Below the pieces are notes generated by a model that had not been told where the DNA came from, made no database searches, and saw only the letters and a program-made list of their open reading frames with translations. This document shows positions 25,636 through 34,224 of a stretch of 64,000 bases of DNA, piece by piece. The position numbers and the translations under genes were made by a program. Origin of the DNA: Actinoplanes derwentensis (GTDB lineage Bacteria > Actinomycetota > Actinomycetes > Mycobacteriales > Micromonosporaceae); NCBI RefSeq assembly GCF_900104725.1, contig NZ_LT629758.1, positions 5,904,501-5,968,500 on the forward strand. Direction: 5' to 3'. Position 1 is the stretch's first letter. Each line of letters opens with the position of its first letter.

Positions 25636-26862
25636 ATGAGCTACGTAGACGTCGTCGTCACCGGGCTCGGCGCGACGACCCCGCTCGGCGGGGACGTCGC
25701 GTCCACCTGGGACGCCATGCTCGCCGGCCGCTCCGGGGTGAGTCCTCTCACCCAGGAGTGGGCCGGTGAACTGCCGGTCCGGATCGCCGCCCAGCTCAAG
25801 GTGGATCCGTCCGAACTGATCGACCGGGTCAAGCTGCGCCGGATGGACCGGGCCGAGGCGATGGGCGTGATCGCGTCCCGCGAGGCCTGGGCCGACTCCG
25901 GACTGGCCGAATCCGGGTTCGACCCGGAGCGGCTGGCCGTCAGCTACGGCACCGGCATCGGCGGGGTGCTCACCACCCTCGGCCAGAACGCCATCCTGGA
26001 GAAGTCGGGACCGCGGCGGGTCAGCCCGCACACCGTGCCGATGCTGATGCCGAACGGCCCGGCGGCGTACATCGGCCTGGAACTCGGGGCCAAGGCTGGC
26101 GTCCGCGCCATGGCGAGCGCCTGTGCCACCGGCGCCGAAGCCGTCGCGCTGGCTTTCGACCTGATCCGGCTCGGCCGGGCCGACGTGGTCGTGGCCGGCA
26201 GCACCGAAGCGGTCGTGCACCCGCTGCCGATCGCCGGTTTCGCCTCGATGCGGGCCATGTCGACCCGCAACGACGACCCGCAGCGGGCGTCTCGCCCGTG
26301 GGACAAGAACCGGGACGGCTTCGTCCTCGGTGAGGGAGCCGGCACGCTCGTCCTGGAGCGGGCCGACCACGCCGCTGCCCGTGGCGCCCGGGTCTACGCG
26401 CGGATCGCCGGTGCGGGCATCACCTCCGACGGGTTCGACATCGTCCAGCCCGACCCGGAGTGCCGTGGCGGAATCCGCGCCATGCGGATGGCGATCCAGG
26501 ACGCCGGCCTGACCGGCGCCGACATCCAGCACGTGAACGCGCACGCCACCTCGACCCCGGTCGGCGACATGGGCGAGATCAAGGGCATCCGGGAGGCCAT
26601 CGGTGGTCACCCGATCCTGACCTCGACCAAGTCGATGTCCGGTCACCTGCTCGGTGCGGCCGGCGCGCTCGAGTCGATCGCCACCATCCTGGCCATCCGG
26701 GACAGTGTCATCCCTCCGACGATCAACCTCGACGATCCCGACGAGCGTCTCGACCTCGAGGTAGCGGCCCACAAGGCGCGTCCCGCCGAGCTTCAGGCGG
26801 CGATGAACAACTCGTTCGGCTTCGGCGGCCACAACGTGGCGCTGATCTTCACCAGGCCCTGA
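25636..26862 (+). CDS. fabF: 3-oxoacyl-ACP synthase II (beta-ketoacyl-ACP synthase, KasA-like)
   Basis: The 408-residue elongating condensing enzyme has active-site Cys163 in ASACATGAEAVA, the first His in VNAHATSTPVGD and the second in NSFGFGGHNVAL. Its start overlaps nothing but lies one base after the acpP stop. It is the last gene of the FAS-II operon; M. tuberculosis has two such genes (kasA, kasB) plus accD6 here, whereas this locus stops at one. Several hairpins follow, including a strong T-tailed terminator. Confidence 0.97.
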   Translation: MSYVDVVVTGLGATTPLGGDVASTWDAMLAGRSGVSPLTQEWAGELPVRIAAQLKVDPSELIDRVKLRRMDRAEAMGVIASREAWADSGLAESGFDPERLAVSYGTGIGGVLTTLGQNAILEKSGPRRVSPHTVPMLMPNGPAAYIGLELGAKAGVRAMASACATGAEAVALAFDLIRLGRADVVVAGSTEAVVHPLPIAGFASMRAMSTRNDDPQRASRPWDKNRDGFVLGEGAGTLVLERADHAAARGARVYARIAGAGITSDGFDIVQPDPECRGGIRAMRMAIQDAGLTGADIQHVNAHATSTPVGDMGEIKGIREAIGGHPILTSTKSMSGHLLGAAGALESIATILAIRDSVIPPTINLDDPDERLDLEVAAHKARPAELQAAMNNSFGFGGHNVALIFTRP

Positions 26863-26883
26863 TCCCCAGGTCTCCCCGGTCAC

Positions 26884-26941
26884 GGTGCGCTTCGCACCCG
26901 AACTCGGCACGCAAGAAGCCACCCGGCCTTGCGTGCCGAGT
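26884..26941 (+). terminator. Two hairpins directly after fabF
   Basis: ggtgcg-ctt-cgcacc (26884-26898) is followed by a perfect 14-bp stem actcggcacgcaag/cttgcgtgccgagt (26902-26915 and 26928-26941). They lie 22-80 bp past the fabF stop and probably end or stabilise the fab message. Confidence 0.6.
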
Positions 26942-26963
26942 CACGGTCCGAACCGCACCTCAA

Positions 26964-27000
26964 GTCGGCACGCAGAAGACCATTCGGCCTTGCGTCGGGG
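26964..27000 (+). repeat. Degenerate second copy of the post-fabF hairpin
   Basis: tcggcacgcagaagaccatt...cggccttgcgtcgg closely repeats 26905-26940 but its outer stem is degraded. Two tandem copies of a palindromic unit suggest a small REP-like element. Confidence 0.5.
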
Positions 27001-27009
27001 TGCGGGGTC

Positions 27010-27038
27010 GCCCGGCTCGATGAGAGCCGGGCTTTTGC
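27010..27038 (+). terminator. Intrinsic terminator with T tract
   Basis: A perfect 9-bp stem gcccggctc/gagccgggc with loop GATGA is followed by cttttgctgtt-type T-rich sequence. It is the best candidate for the end of the fab operon transcript. Confidence 0.8.
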
Positions 27039-27107
27039 TGTTCTGGCGGTGAGCAGCGCATTCGGCCCGGCGGTCGCGGGGCGGCCCGGTGTCCCGCGGA
27101 CCTCGCG

Positions 27108-27133
27108 GGGTAGGCACGCGACTGTGCCTACCC
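27108..27133 (-). terminator. Hairpin downstream of nagZ
   Basis: gggtaggcac/gtgcctaccc form a perfect 10-bp stem with a 6-base loop, 13 bp beyond the nagZ stop at 27146. Confidence 0.65.
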
Positions 27134-27145
27134 GTACCGGAAAGG

Positions 27146-28885
27146 CTATTTGGCGCAAGCACTCCGGGGCAGGTTGCCGACCGCGATGGGTGACCGGCCG
27201 GACGCCTTCGCCTTGCCCGCGATGACGGCGGCGAGTGCGGTGAGTGAGAGTTTGCTGGAGGAGTACGTCGCGAGCAGGGTGGGTGTCTGCGCCTGGGCCA
27301 GCAGGCCCGGCGAGTCCATCATGACCGTGACGGCGGCCGCGTCGTCGAGGTCGACACGCTCGTCACCGTAACCGACCAACCGGACGACGGAGCCGCCGGA
27401 CGTCTGGACTTGGACTCCCTCGGCCTGCAGCGCCTTGATCAGGTTGACCCGGGCCACCTCGCGGCTGGCCGGGGCGGTGACCGAGACCGGGCCGGTGACC
27501 AGTGCGCCGGTGCACGCGCCGCGGAGCACGGTCACCGCGGCGGCGTTGAGGGCGGTCACAGCCTGTGCGTGGGTCTGGGAGCCGACCACGGAGAGTTCCG
27601 GTTGCGGGGTCAACGCTGTGGTGAACTTCAGCGTCAGGATGCGGGTGACGGCCTCGGTGAGGCGTTCCCGCTTCAGCGAGCCGTCCTTCAGTCCGGCAAG
27701 GATGCCGTCGCGGGCGGCGGCGATGTCCGGCGGCATCAGGAGCATGTCGTTGCCGGCGTTGAGGGCCCGGACCGCGGCTTCCCCGGCGGGCCACTTCCTG
27801 GCCGGCGCCATGTTCATCGCGTCGGTGACGGCCACGCCGGTGAACTTGAGCTGACCGCGCAGCACGTCGGTCATGATCTTGTGGGAGAAGGTGGCGGCCA
27901 CCCCCTTGTCGACCGACTGCAGGTTCAGGTGACCGGACATCACCAGGCCTGCGCCGGCCTTCACGCCGGCCTGGAACGGCGGCAGATCCTGGGTCTCCCA
28001 CGTCTTGCGGTTCTGGCCGATCACCGGCAGTTCGTCGTGGCTGTCCGCGGTGGTGTGGCCGTGGCCCGGGAAGTGCTTGATCGCGGCGGCCACCCCGGCC
28101 GCCTGCAGACCGCGGACGGAAGCGGCGACCTGGTCGGCGTTGACCTTCGGGTCGCTGCCGAAGGAGCGGGAGCCGATCACTCCGCCGCCGCGCGTGTTGA
28201 GGGTGTCGGCAACCGGGGCGAAGTCGACGGTGACGCCCATCGCGGCGAGTTCCTCACCGGCGGCGCGCCAGGCCGCCTCGGTGAGCGCGGGCTGGCGGGC
28301 GGCGCCGAAGGCCATCGCGGCCGGCAGCATGGTGACGCCCTCGGTGACCCGGGTGACGACGCCGTACTCCTGGTCCATGCCGATCATCAGCGGGGCGGAG
28401 GCCGGCAGGTTCCGGGACGCCTCGTGCAGGCCGGCGGTGAGGGCGCGGACCTGCTTCGGGTTCTCCACGTTGGTGGTGGGGTTGGTCTTGCTGGTCGGGT
28501 CGTCGACGGTGAAGCCGACCAGAATCATGCCGCCTAGCTTGTACTTGGTGATCATCTCGGCCGGGGTGTTCACCCCGGCGAGCCCCTGGTTGGCCTTCGC
28601 GTTGTCGGTGTCGATCTCGGTCGCGGAGCTGCCGTACGCGTACGGCATCAGCACCTGTCCGGCCAGGTCCTCGTCGCTGAGCCGGGCCACGATCTCCGCC
28701 GCGCGGGCGGCCGGATCGGCGGTGGTCGACGGGGGCGGGGCACTGCCCGAGGCGTTTCCGGAATCCGGCACCGGAGCGGCGGCGCTCGGCGCGGTCGTCA
28801 CCGGCGCCGGTTCGTCGCCACAACCCCCGAGGAGCAGAACCAGGGGTACGGCCAGCGCGCGCGACAGGTTTCTCACGATCGCCAT
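27146..28885 (-). CDS. nagZ: Lipoprotein beta-N-acetylhexosaminidase (glycoside hydrolase family 3, NagZ-like)
   Basis: The 579-residue product has a lipoprotein signal (LSRALAVPLVLLLGGC, lipid Cys22), a Thr/Ala/Pro linker and a GH3 catalytic barrel. AAIKHFPGHGHTTADSHDELP (about 262-282) is the NagZ signature: the loop supplies the His/Asp acid-base pair, and the nucleophile lies in TDAMNM (Asp, about 350). A C-terminal GH3_C-like domain follows. In Gram-positives such exported enzymes trim GlcNAc from wall fragments during recycling. A hairpin ends the gene. It is convergent with the fab operon. Confidence 0.92.
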   Translation of the reverse strand: MAIVRNLSRALAVPLVLLLGGCGDEPAPVTTAPSAAAPVPDSGNASGSAPPPSTTADPAARAAEIVARLSDEDLAGQVLMPYAYGSSATEIDTDNAKANQGLAGVNTPAEMITKYKLGGMILVGFTVDDPTSKTNPTTNVENPKQVRALTAGLHEASRNLPASAPLMIGMDQEYGVVTRVTEGVTMLPAAMAFGAARQPALTEAAWRAAGEELAAMGVTVDFAPVADTLNTRGGGVIGSRSFGSDPKVNADQVAASVRGLQAAGVAAAIKHFPGHGHTTADSHDELPVIGQNRKTWETQDLPPFQAGVKAGAGLVMSGHLNLQSVDKGVAATFSHKIMTDVLRGQLKFTGVAVTDAMNMAPARKWPAGEAAVRALNAGNDMLLMPPDIAAARDGILAGLKDGSLKRERLTEAVTRILTLKFTTALTPQPELSVVGSQTHAQAVTALNAAAVTVLRGACTGALVTGPVSVTAPASREVARVNLIKALQAEGVQVQTSGGSVVRLVGYGDERVDLDDAAAVTVMMDSPGLLAQAQTPTLLATYSSSKLSLTALAAVIAGKAKASGRSPIAVGNLPRSACAK

Positions 28886-28989
28886 CGAACCAGTTCACGG
28901 CAAACGTCGCTACTTGGACCCCGTCGTGTCCCGGACATGATTCAGGGCGATTTGCCCGGTCCGGACGAGCGGCCCCACGGAACGGCCGT

Positions 28990-29058
28990 CAGCCGATCCT
29001 GGTGAACACCGCCAGCCGACTCCGGTGAGCACGGTCAGCCGACCCTGGTGAGCAGGGT
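28990..29058. repeat. Three imperfect 23-bp tandem repeats at the DUF3145 3' end
   Basis: cagccgaycctggtgarca units begin at 28990, 29013 and 29036. The third encodes the last residues of the DUF3145 protein (LLTRVG and stop) and the other two lie beyond the stop. This looks like slippage duplication of the gene end. Confidence 0.8.
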
Positions 29059-29526
29059 CACCGGTGCGCCGTCACCCGCGTAGCGGAACGGCTCCAGCTC
29101 GACGTCCCAAGCGGTGCCGAGCGCCTTCTCCAGCGCGTGCGACAGCGCCTCGGGCGCCCGGGCCGAGGACATGATGGCGCGCAGCCGGTCCTCGCCGATC
29201 TGGATGTCGCCCGACGCGCCCATGACCCCGTGGAACAGCCCGCGACCGGGAACGTGCATGAACCGCTCCCCGTCGACACCCGGACTGGGCTCCTCGGTAA
29301 CCTCGAACCTGATCATGGGCCACTGTCGCAGGGCAGCAGCCAACTCGGCGCCAGTTCCGGCCCGGCCGGTCCAGCTGCACTCAGCTCGGCGCATGCTCGG
29401 ATCGACCGGTTGCACGGTCCATTGCAGTTTGACCGGCGCGGTAAGGACGCGCGCGATCGCCCATTCGACGTGCTGGCACACGGCGAGTGGGGTCGAGTGG
29501 ACGTATACGACGCCACACGTTGGCAC
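29035..29526 (-). CDS. DUF3145 family protein
   Basis: The 163-residue product starts at GTG 29526 behind GGGAGG. CGVVYVHSTPLAVCQHVEWA, the WTVQPVDPSMRRAECSW block and WDVELEPFRYAGDGAP are the conserved parts of DUF3145, an actinobacterial family often located next to fatty acid synthase genes, as here (FAS-II ends 2.2 kb away). No activity is known. Its 3' end is part of a 23-bp tandem repeat. The 246-bp spacer to the next gene (29527-29772) shows nothing else that I can support. Confidence 0.9.
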   Translation of the reverse strand: MPTCGVVYVHSTPLAVCQHVEWAIARVLTAPVKLQWTVQPVDPSMRRAECSWTGRAGTGAELAAALRQWPMIRFEVTEEPSPGVDGERFMHVPGRGLFHGVMGASGDIQIGEDRLRAIMSSARAPEALSHALEKALGTAWDVELEPFRYAGDGAPVTLLTRVG

Positions 29527-29772
29527 GGTGACCTCCCGGAGACCGAGGTGCGTCTTCCCCTACGACCTCGACCGCGGTTGATCGTGTCCCATGATGCCGC
29601 GTGGTGCGGACGGTGCGCCAGGGAATCCGCAACATCGACTATGGGAGCAGCCGTAGTGGCATACCCTGCCCAACGCCGTTACCTGCTCTGACGGTATGGT
29701 TGACCGGCCGTCGTGTAGAGTTGCCACGGCCTTTTTATCTACTCTTCTCAGCTTTCTCCAAGGAGTACCGCC

Positions 29773-30099
29773 GTGGCGAGCAACACTTCAAAGACCGCCC
29801 GCGCATCAGTCCGCGCCGGCCAGGGCACCGGTGGAGCCCTCAGCGTGCTCGGTGAGTACAAGTACCTCATCCCGCTCGCCAACGGCCGCTTCGCGTACGT
29901 GCGCAACCTGACCAACGGCAAGACCGCGCACCTCAGGACCGACTCCGACGCCTTCGTCGAGGAGATCCGGATCCTGTCCGCGGCCGGTCACGGTTCGAAG
30001 ATCCGCACCGAGCTGAACAGCCTGCACAGCACCAACCCGGAGCACGGGTGGGACACCACCGAGAAGCGCCTCGTGGACGCTGGCGTCTTCGAGGGCTGA
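29773..30099 (+). CDS. Small protein of unknown function with strong expression signals
   Basis: The 108-residue protein starts at GTG 29773 after AAGGAG. It begins with a basic Ser/Thr/Gly tail (MASNTSKTARASVRAGQGTG), then GEYKYLIPLANGRFAYVRNL and KTAHLRTDSDAFVEEIRIL. No known domain is recognised. The ideal ribosome-binding site, balanced codon use and an exceptionally strong terminator suggest a well expressed protein. Size and charge could fit a nucleic-acid- or ribosome-associated factor, but that is speculation. Confidence 0.8.
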   Translation: MASNTSKTARASVRAGQGTGGALSVLGEYKYLIPLANGRFAYVRNLTNGKTAHLRTDSDAFVEEIRILSAAGHGSKIRTELNSLHSTNPEHGWDTTEKRLVDAGVFEG

Positions 30100-30110
30100 T
30101 CCACGCTTGT

Positions 30111-30153
30111 AAAAGGCACCGCCCCGGCTGATCGAGCCGGGGCGGTGCCTTTT
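30111..30153. terminator. Bidirectional 19-bp terminator
   Basis: aaaaggcaccgccccggct pairs perfectly with agccggggcggtgcctttt across a GATCG loop, with a further T and A/T ends on both strands. It lies between convergent genes (stops at 30099 and 30169) and should terminate both. Confidence 0.95.
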
Positions 30154-30168
30154 TGCATGATCAGTGGA

Positions 30169-30795
30169 TCAGGGCAGGAACTCGACCCAGCCGCTGTCCA
30201 GGTCGTAGACGGCGCCGACCACGTCCACCCGGCCGGCCGCGATCTCCTCGGCCAGGCCCGGCACGTTCCGCAGCCGCTCGACGGTCCGGCTCACGTTGAT
30301 CCGGATCGCCTTCTCAGTCGCGTCCTCACCCTCGAGACCCGCCTCGCGTACCGCCGGGGCCAGTTCGTCGACCAGATAGCCGACGTAGCCCACGTCGCCG
30401 CCGACGGTGGCACCGGCCCGCAGCGCCTCGACCGTCGCGGTCACCGCCCCGCAGCGCTTGTGGCCGACCACCAGGACCAGGGAGACGCTCAGCTCGGCCA
30501 CCGCGAAGTTGATCGAACCGATCAGGGAGCGGTCGAGCACGTGCGCGCCGGAACGGGCCACCGCGATCGCGCCGAACGACTGGTCGAAGATCGCCTCCAG
30601 GGGAACCCGGGAGTCGATACAGCCGAACACCAGCGAGTGGGGCTTCTGCTGATTAGCGGTGGCGGCCGCCTGGGTGACGTCGTGCCCGTACCGAGGGCTG
30701 CCGTGGACAAAACGTTTGTTACCCGCGATGAGTTCGCTCAAGGCGGCTGCGGGGGTGCTGACCTGTGCGTCGCGAGTGGCCGTCATGGTGGACAT
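30169..30795 (-). CDS. Beta-class carbonic anhydrase
   Basis: The 208-residue enzyme interconverts CO2 and bicarbonate. Zinc ligands are Cys and Asp in FGCIDSRVP (about 65-72) and the HxxC pair in VGHKRCGAV (about 121-129). N-terminal ALSELIAGNKRFVHG is the family opening. ATG 30795 or 30786 may be the start; neither has a strong ribosome-binding site. It could supply bicarbonate for acyl-CoA carboxylation, which would suit the nearby fatty acid genes (inference). Confidence 0.95.
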   Translation of the reverse strand: MSTMTATRDAQVSTPAAALSELIAGNKRFVHGSPRYGHDVTQAAATANQQKPHSLVFGCIDSRVPLEAIFDQSFGAIAVARSGAHVLDRSLIGSINFAVAELSVSLVLVVGHKRCGAVTATVEALRAGATVGGDVGYVGYLVDELAPAVREAGLEGEDATEKAIRINVSRTVERLRNVPGLAEEIAAGRVDVVGAVYDLDSGWVEFLP

Positions 30796-30915
30796 TTTCG
30801 CTGCCCGAGGCGTCCGGCGAAGTCACTGCGAGCTAACTCACTGTCCTGGCCGACATCCGGGGAGGATCGGTACGCCCGGAGCGGAAGTTCCGCCGAAACA
30901 TGCTGGAAATATCAG

Positions 30916-30947
30916 CTCGTACGAGTGATGCTTATTACCCGCGGGTA
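30916..30947. promoter_or_regulatory. Two palindromes in the carbonic anhydrase/hydrolase divergent spacer
   Basis: CTCGTACGAG (30916-30925) and TACCCGCGGGTA (30936-30947) are perfect palindromes 33 bp before the hydrolase ATG. Two close perfect palindromes in a divergent promoter suggest a repressor or activator site. No cognate regulator is adjacent. Confidence 0.4.
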
Positions 30948-30979
30948 CTGCGGGGACCGTGAACCGCGCGGAGGTACCC

Positions 30980-31918
30980 ATGATCACGCTCGCTGACGGC
31001 ATCCGTCTGAACGTCTCCGTCTCCGGCCCCCAGGACGCCGCGGTCACCGTCGTGCTGTCGCACGGCTGGTGCCAGGACCGGCGGACCTGGCGGCATCAGA
31101 TCGAGGCACTCAGCGGGATCGGGCGCAAGGCGCCACGCGTGATCGCGTACGACACCCGCGGCCACGGCCGGTCGAGCGCCACCGACCCGTCCTCGGCCAC
31201 TCTCGCGCAGCTGGGTGACGACATGGCCGAGGTGATCCGCCACTACGCCCCCACCGGCCCGGTCGTGCTGGCCGGCCACTCGATGGGCGGCATGACGGTG
31301 ATGGAGTACGCCCACCGCCACCGCGCCGAGTTCACCTCCCGGGTGGCCGGGCTGCTGCTGGTGTCGACCACCGCCGAGGGCCACGCCCACACCCGGTACG
31401 GCCTGCCCCCACAGCTGGCGACGGTGCTGCGCCTCGGCGAGACCCTGGGCGCCGGCCTGCTCGCCCGCTCCGGCGCCTGGCACCCGCACCGGGTGATCAT
31501 GCCCGCGCTGCGGCCGGCCCTGCGCTGGCTGCTCTTCGGCGACGAGTGCGGCGAGGAGGCCATGCTCCTGACCATGCGAGCCCTGGGCCGGGCCCCGCTG
31601 AGTTCGATCGGCGGGTTCCGCGGTTCGATCGGCACCCAGCGGCGCCTGGACACCCTGGCCGAACTCGGGGACATGCCGGCCGCGGTGCTGGTCGGCGGAC
31701 GAGATCGGCTGACCCCGCCGGCGTGCGCCGAGTCGATCGCGCGGGCGCTGCCGTGTGCCGAGATGACCGTGGTGCCCGGCGCCGGGCACATGCTGCCGCT
31801 GGAACAGCCGGAGGCGGTGTCCGCGGCGCTGCTGACCGTGGTCCGCCGGGTGGCGCGGCAGGCGAAGCGGGCCCGGCGACCGATCACGGACACCACCCGC
31901 TGCCAGAGGGCCGCGTAG
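30980..31918 (+). CDS. Alpha/beta-fold hydrolase
   Basis: GCGGAGG lies 7 bases before ATG 30980, giving 312 residues. Core features are the oxyanion loop SHGWCQD, YDTRGHGRSS, nucleophile elbow AGHSMGGMTVMEYA (Ser about 98), the acid in VLVGGRDRLTPP and the catalytic His in VPGAGHMLPLEQP. A cap domain lies between about residues 140 and 225. The C-terminus is basic (VARQAKRARRP). Substrate class (ester, epoxide or haloalkane) cannot be told; haloalkane dehalogenase motifs are absent. Confidence 0.92.
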   Translation: MITLADGIRLNVSVSGPQDAAVTVVLSHGWCQDRRTWRHQIEALSGIGRKAPRVIAYDTRGHGRSSATDPSSATLAQLGDDMAEVIRHYAPTGPVVLAGHSMGGMTVMEYAHRHRAEFTSRVAGLLLVSTTAEGHAHTRYGLPPQLATVLRLGETLGAGLLARSGAWHPHRVIMPALRPALRWLLFGDECGEEAMLLTMRALGRAPLSSIGGFRGSIGTQRRLDTLAELGDMPAAVLVGGRDRLTPPACAESIARALPCAEMTVVPGAGHMLPLEQPEAVSAALLTVVRRVARQAKRARRPITDTTRCQRAA

Positions 31919-32094
31919 TCGTTTCGTTTTCCGGGGAAATGCACACCTCGCGGTGATTCGAGGACGACCGTGAGACGTTCACGCGTCCGGGCGCGTTCGA
32001 CGCGGGCGTGCGGGCAGGAGTAGGTTCGATTGCCCCCTTCGCGCGAGCGCGTTTGCGCGACTGGTGGTGCGCCACGAGAGGGAGAGCAACGGAC

Positions 32095-34224
32095 TTGAGC
32101 GACACCACTGTCCTGCAGCAGGAGATCGCGGTCGAGCAGCAGCACGTGGACCGGGTGTATACCCGTCTCGCCGAGCTGCGCAAGAACGCGTCGCGTGCCG
32201 AGAAGGAGGGCTATCAGCTCGCCGGAGTCGGCACTTTCGGCGCGCTGGTGGAACGGGATGCGATGGTCTTCCACGCGGCCCGCCGCCGGCACGCCCTGGA
32301 CACCGAATACGAGGGCCTGGTCTTCGGCCGCCTCGACCAGCTGGACGGGGCCACCCACTACGTCGGCCGGATGGGTATCCGCGACGACGGCTCCAAGCCG
32401 CTGGTCGTGGACTGGCGGGCACCGGCGGCCGCGGCGTTCTACCGGGCCACCCCCGCCGAGCCGCTCGGCGTGATCCGCCGCCGGATGATCCAGTCGAGCC
32501 GGGAGAAGGTCACCGGCATCGAGGACGACCTGCTCGATCCGGAGGCGGCCCCGGAGGGCATGCGCGTCGTCGGCGACGGCGCCCTGCTGGCGAGTCTGGC
32601 CAAGGCGACCGGTCGCGGCATGCGCGACATCGTCTCCACCATCCAGCGCGAGCAGGACGACGCGATCCGGTCCCCCGCCGGAGGTGTGACCATCGTCACC
32701 GGCGGCCCCGGGACCGGCAAGACCGCGGTGGCCCTGCACCGGGCGGCCTACCTGCTGTACTCGGACCGGTCCCGGTTCGCCGGCGGCGGCATCCTGGTGA
32801 TCGGCCCGTCCGGCGTGTTCGTCGAGTACATCGCGACCGTCCTCCCGTCACTCGGCGAGGACACCGCGACCCTGCGCTCGCTCGGCTCGATGGTGCCCGC
32901 CTGGGACTCGTCCCGGGTCGACACCGGCGAGGTCGCCTCGATCAAGGGCTCGCTGCGGATGCGCCGGGTCCTGGAGCGCGCCTCGCACGACACCGTGCCG
33001 GGCGCGCCCACCGAACTGAAGCTGCTCTACCGGGGCACCCTGCTGCGGCTGACCGCACAGGACCTGGAGCAGATCCGGCGGCGGGTGCTGCAGCGCGGGG
33101 CCCGGCGCAACGAGGTCCGCGGGCACGGCTTCGACCGGGTCTTCGACGTGCTGTGGGCGCAGGCCCGGGAGGCGAAACTCAGCGGGCTGCCGGAGAAGAA
33201 GGAGTTCGAGTCCGAGCTGGCCGACCGCAACGACTTCCGGGAGTTCCTGAAGGCCTGGTGGCCCCGGTTCACCCCGATGCGGGTGCTGCGCTGGCTGGCC
33301 GATCCGAGGCGGCTCCGGGCGTACGCGAACGGGGTCCTGTCCCGCGATGAGATCACCGCGCTGCAGGGCTCGTTCGACGCCCTGGAGACCGAGGGGCCGA
33401 CGATCGCCGACGTGGCGCTGCTGGACGAGCTGGACGAGCTGATGGGCCGGCCCCGCAAGCCGCAGAAGAGGTCGAAGAACCCGTTCCACGTGCGGGACGG
33501 GGTCCAGGAGGTCAGCACGTTCGCCGACCGGCAGGCGGCGGCCCGCACCCAGGGGCTGCAGCGCGAGGACGACTACCGGGAGTACGCCCACATCGTCGTC
33601 GACGAGTCGCAGGACGTGTCGCCGATGCAGTGGCGGATGGTCGGCCGGCGGGGCGCCTACGCCTCCTGGACGATCGTCGGCGATCCGGCGCAGACCGCCT
33701 GGTCCGGTGACCCGGAGGAGCTGGACCGGGCCCGGGAGCGGGCGCTGGGCACCCGCAAGCGCAACAGTTACGCGCTCACCACGAACTACCGGAACTCGTC
33801 GGAGATCTTCGAGGTGGCGGCGCGGGTGATCCGCACGATCATGCCGGATCTGCCGCTGCCGTCCGCGGTGCGCAGCACCGGTGTGGCCCCGGCCGACGTG
33901 GTGGCCACGGTGGCCGGCCTGCCGGAGACGGTCCGGGAGCTGACCGAGAAGCAGCTCGCCGAGGTCGACGGGACGATCGGCGTGATCATGCCGGTGCCCC
34001 GGCAGGCCGAGGTGGCCGGCTGGGTGGCCGGGCTGCCGGAGCGGGTCCAGGTGGTGACCGCACTGGAGGCCAAGGGCATGGAGTACGACGCGGTGGTCCT
34101 GGTCGAGCCGGCGCAGATCGCGACCGACCCGGCCGGGGTCCGCACCCTGTACGTCGCCCTGTCCCGGGCGACGCAGCGGCTCACCACGGTGGGTACGAAA
34201 CCCGGCTGGCTGCCGAAGGACTAG
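32095..34224 (+). CDS. helD: HelD-like RNA polymerase-recycling helicase (UvrD superfamily 1)
   Basis: The 709-residue protein begins at TTG 32095 behind GGGAGAG. An N-terminal coiled coil (about 1-60) precedes a UvrD-like ATPase: Walker A GGPGTGKTAVALHR (about 203), Walker B VVDESQDVSPMQ (about 501), QTAWSGDPEELDRA and TTNYRNSSEIF; the last helicase motif is LYVALSRATQRL. HelD proteins displace stalled RNA polymerase from DNA, and actinobacterial HelR relatives can confer rifamycin tolerance. No rifamycin-associated element could be confirmed upstream. Its stop shares a CTAG with that of the convergent gene. Confidence 0.92.
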   Translation: MSDTTVLQQEIAVEQQHVDRVYTRLAELRKNASRAEKEGYQLAGVGTFGALVERDAMVFHAARRRHALDTEYEGLVFGRLDQLDGATHYVGRMGIRDDGSKPLVVDWRAPAAAAFYRATPAEPLGVIRRRMIQSSREKVTGIEDDLLDPEAAPEGMRVVGDGALLASLAKATGRGMRDIVSTIQREQDDAIRSPAGGVTIVTGGPGTGKTAVALHRAAYLLYSDRSRFAGGGILVIGPSGVFVEYIATVLPSLGEDTATLRSLGSMVPAWDSSRVDTGEVASIKGSLRMRRVLERASHDTVPGAPTELKLLYRGTLLRLTAQDLEQIRRRVLQRGARRNEVRGHGFDRVFDVLWAQAREAKLSGLPEKKEFESELADRNDFREFLKAWWPRFTPMRVLRWLADPRRLRAYANGVLSRDEITALQGSFDALETEGPTIADVALLDELDELMGRPRKPQKRSKNPFHVRDGVQEVSTFADRQAAARTQGLQREDDYREYAHIVVDESQDVSPMQWRMVGRRGAYASWTIVGDPAQTAWSGDPEELDRARERALGTRKRNSYALTTNYRNSSEIFEVAARVIRTIMPDLPLPSAVRSTGVAPADVVATVAGLPETVRELTEKQLAEVDGTIGVIMPVPRQAEVAGWVAGLPERVQVVTALEAKGMEYDAVVLVEPAQIATDPAGVRTLYVALSRATQRLTTVGTKPGWLPKD

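Noticed and set aside
31919..32094. Rifamycin-associated promoter element before helD
   Set aside because: CG-rich inverted repeats exist, but none could be matched with confidence to the known element.
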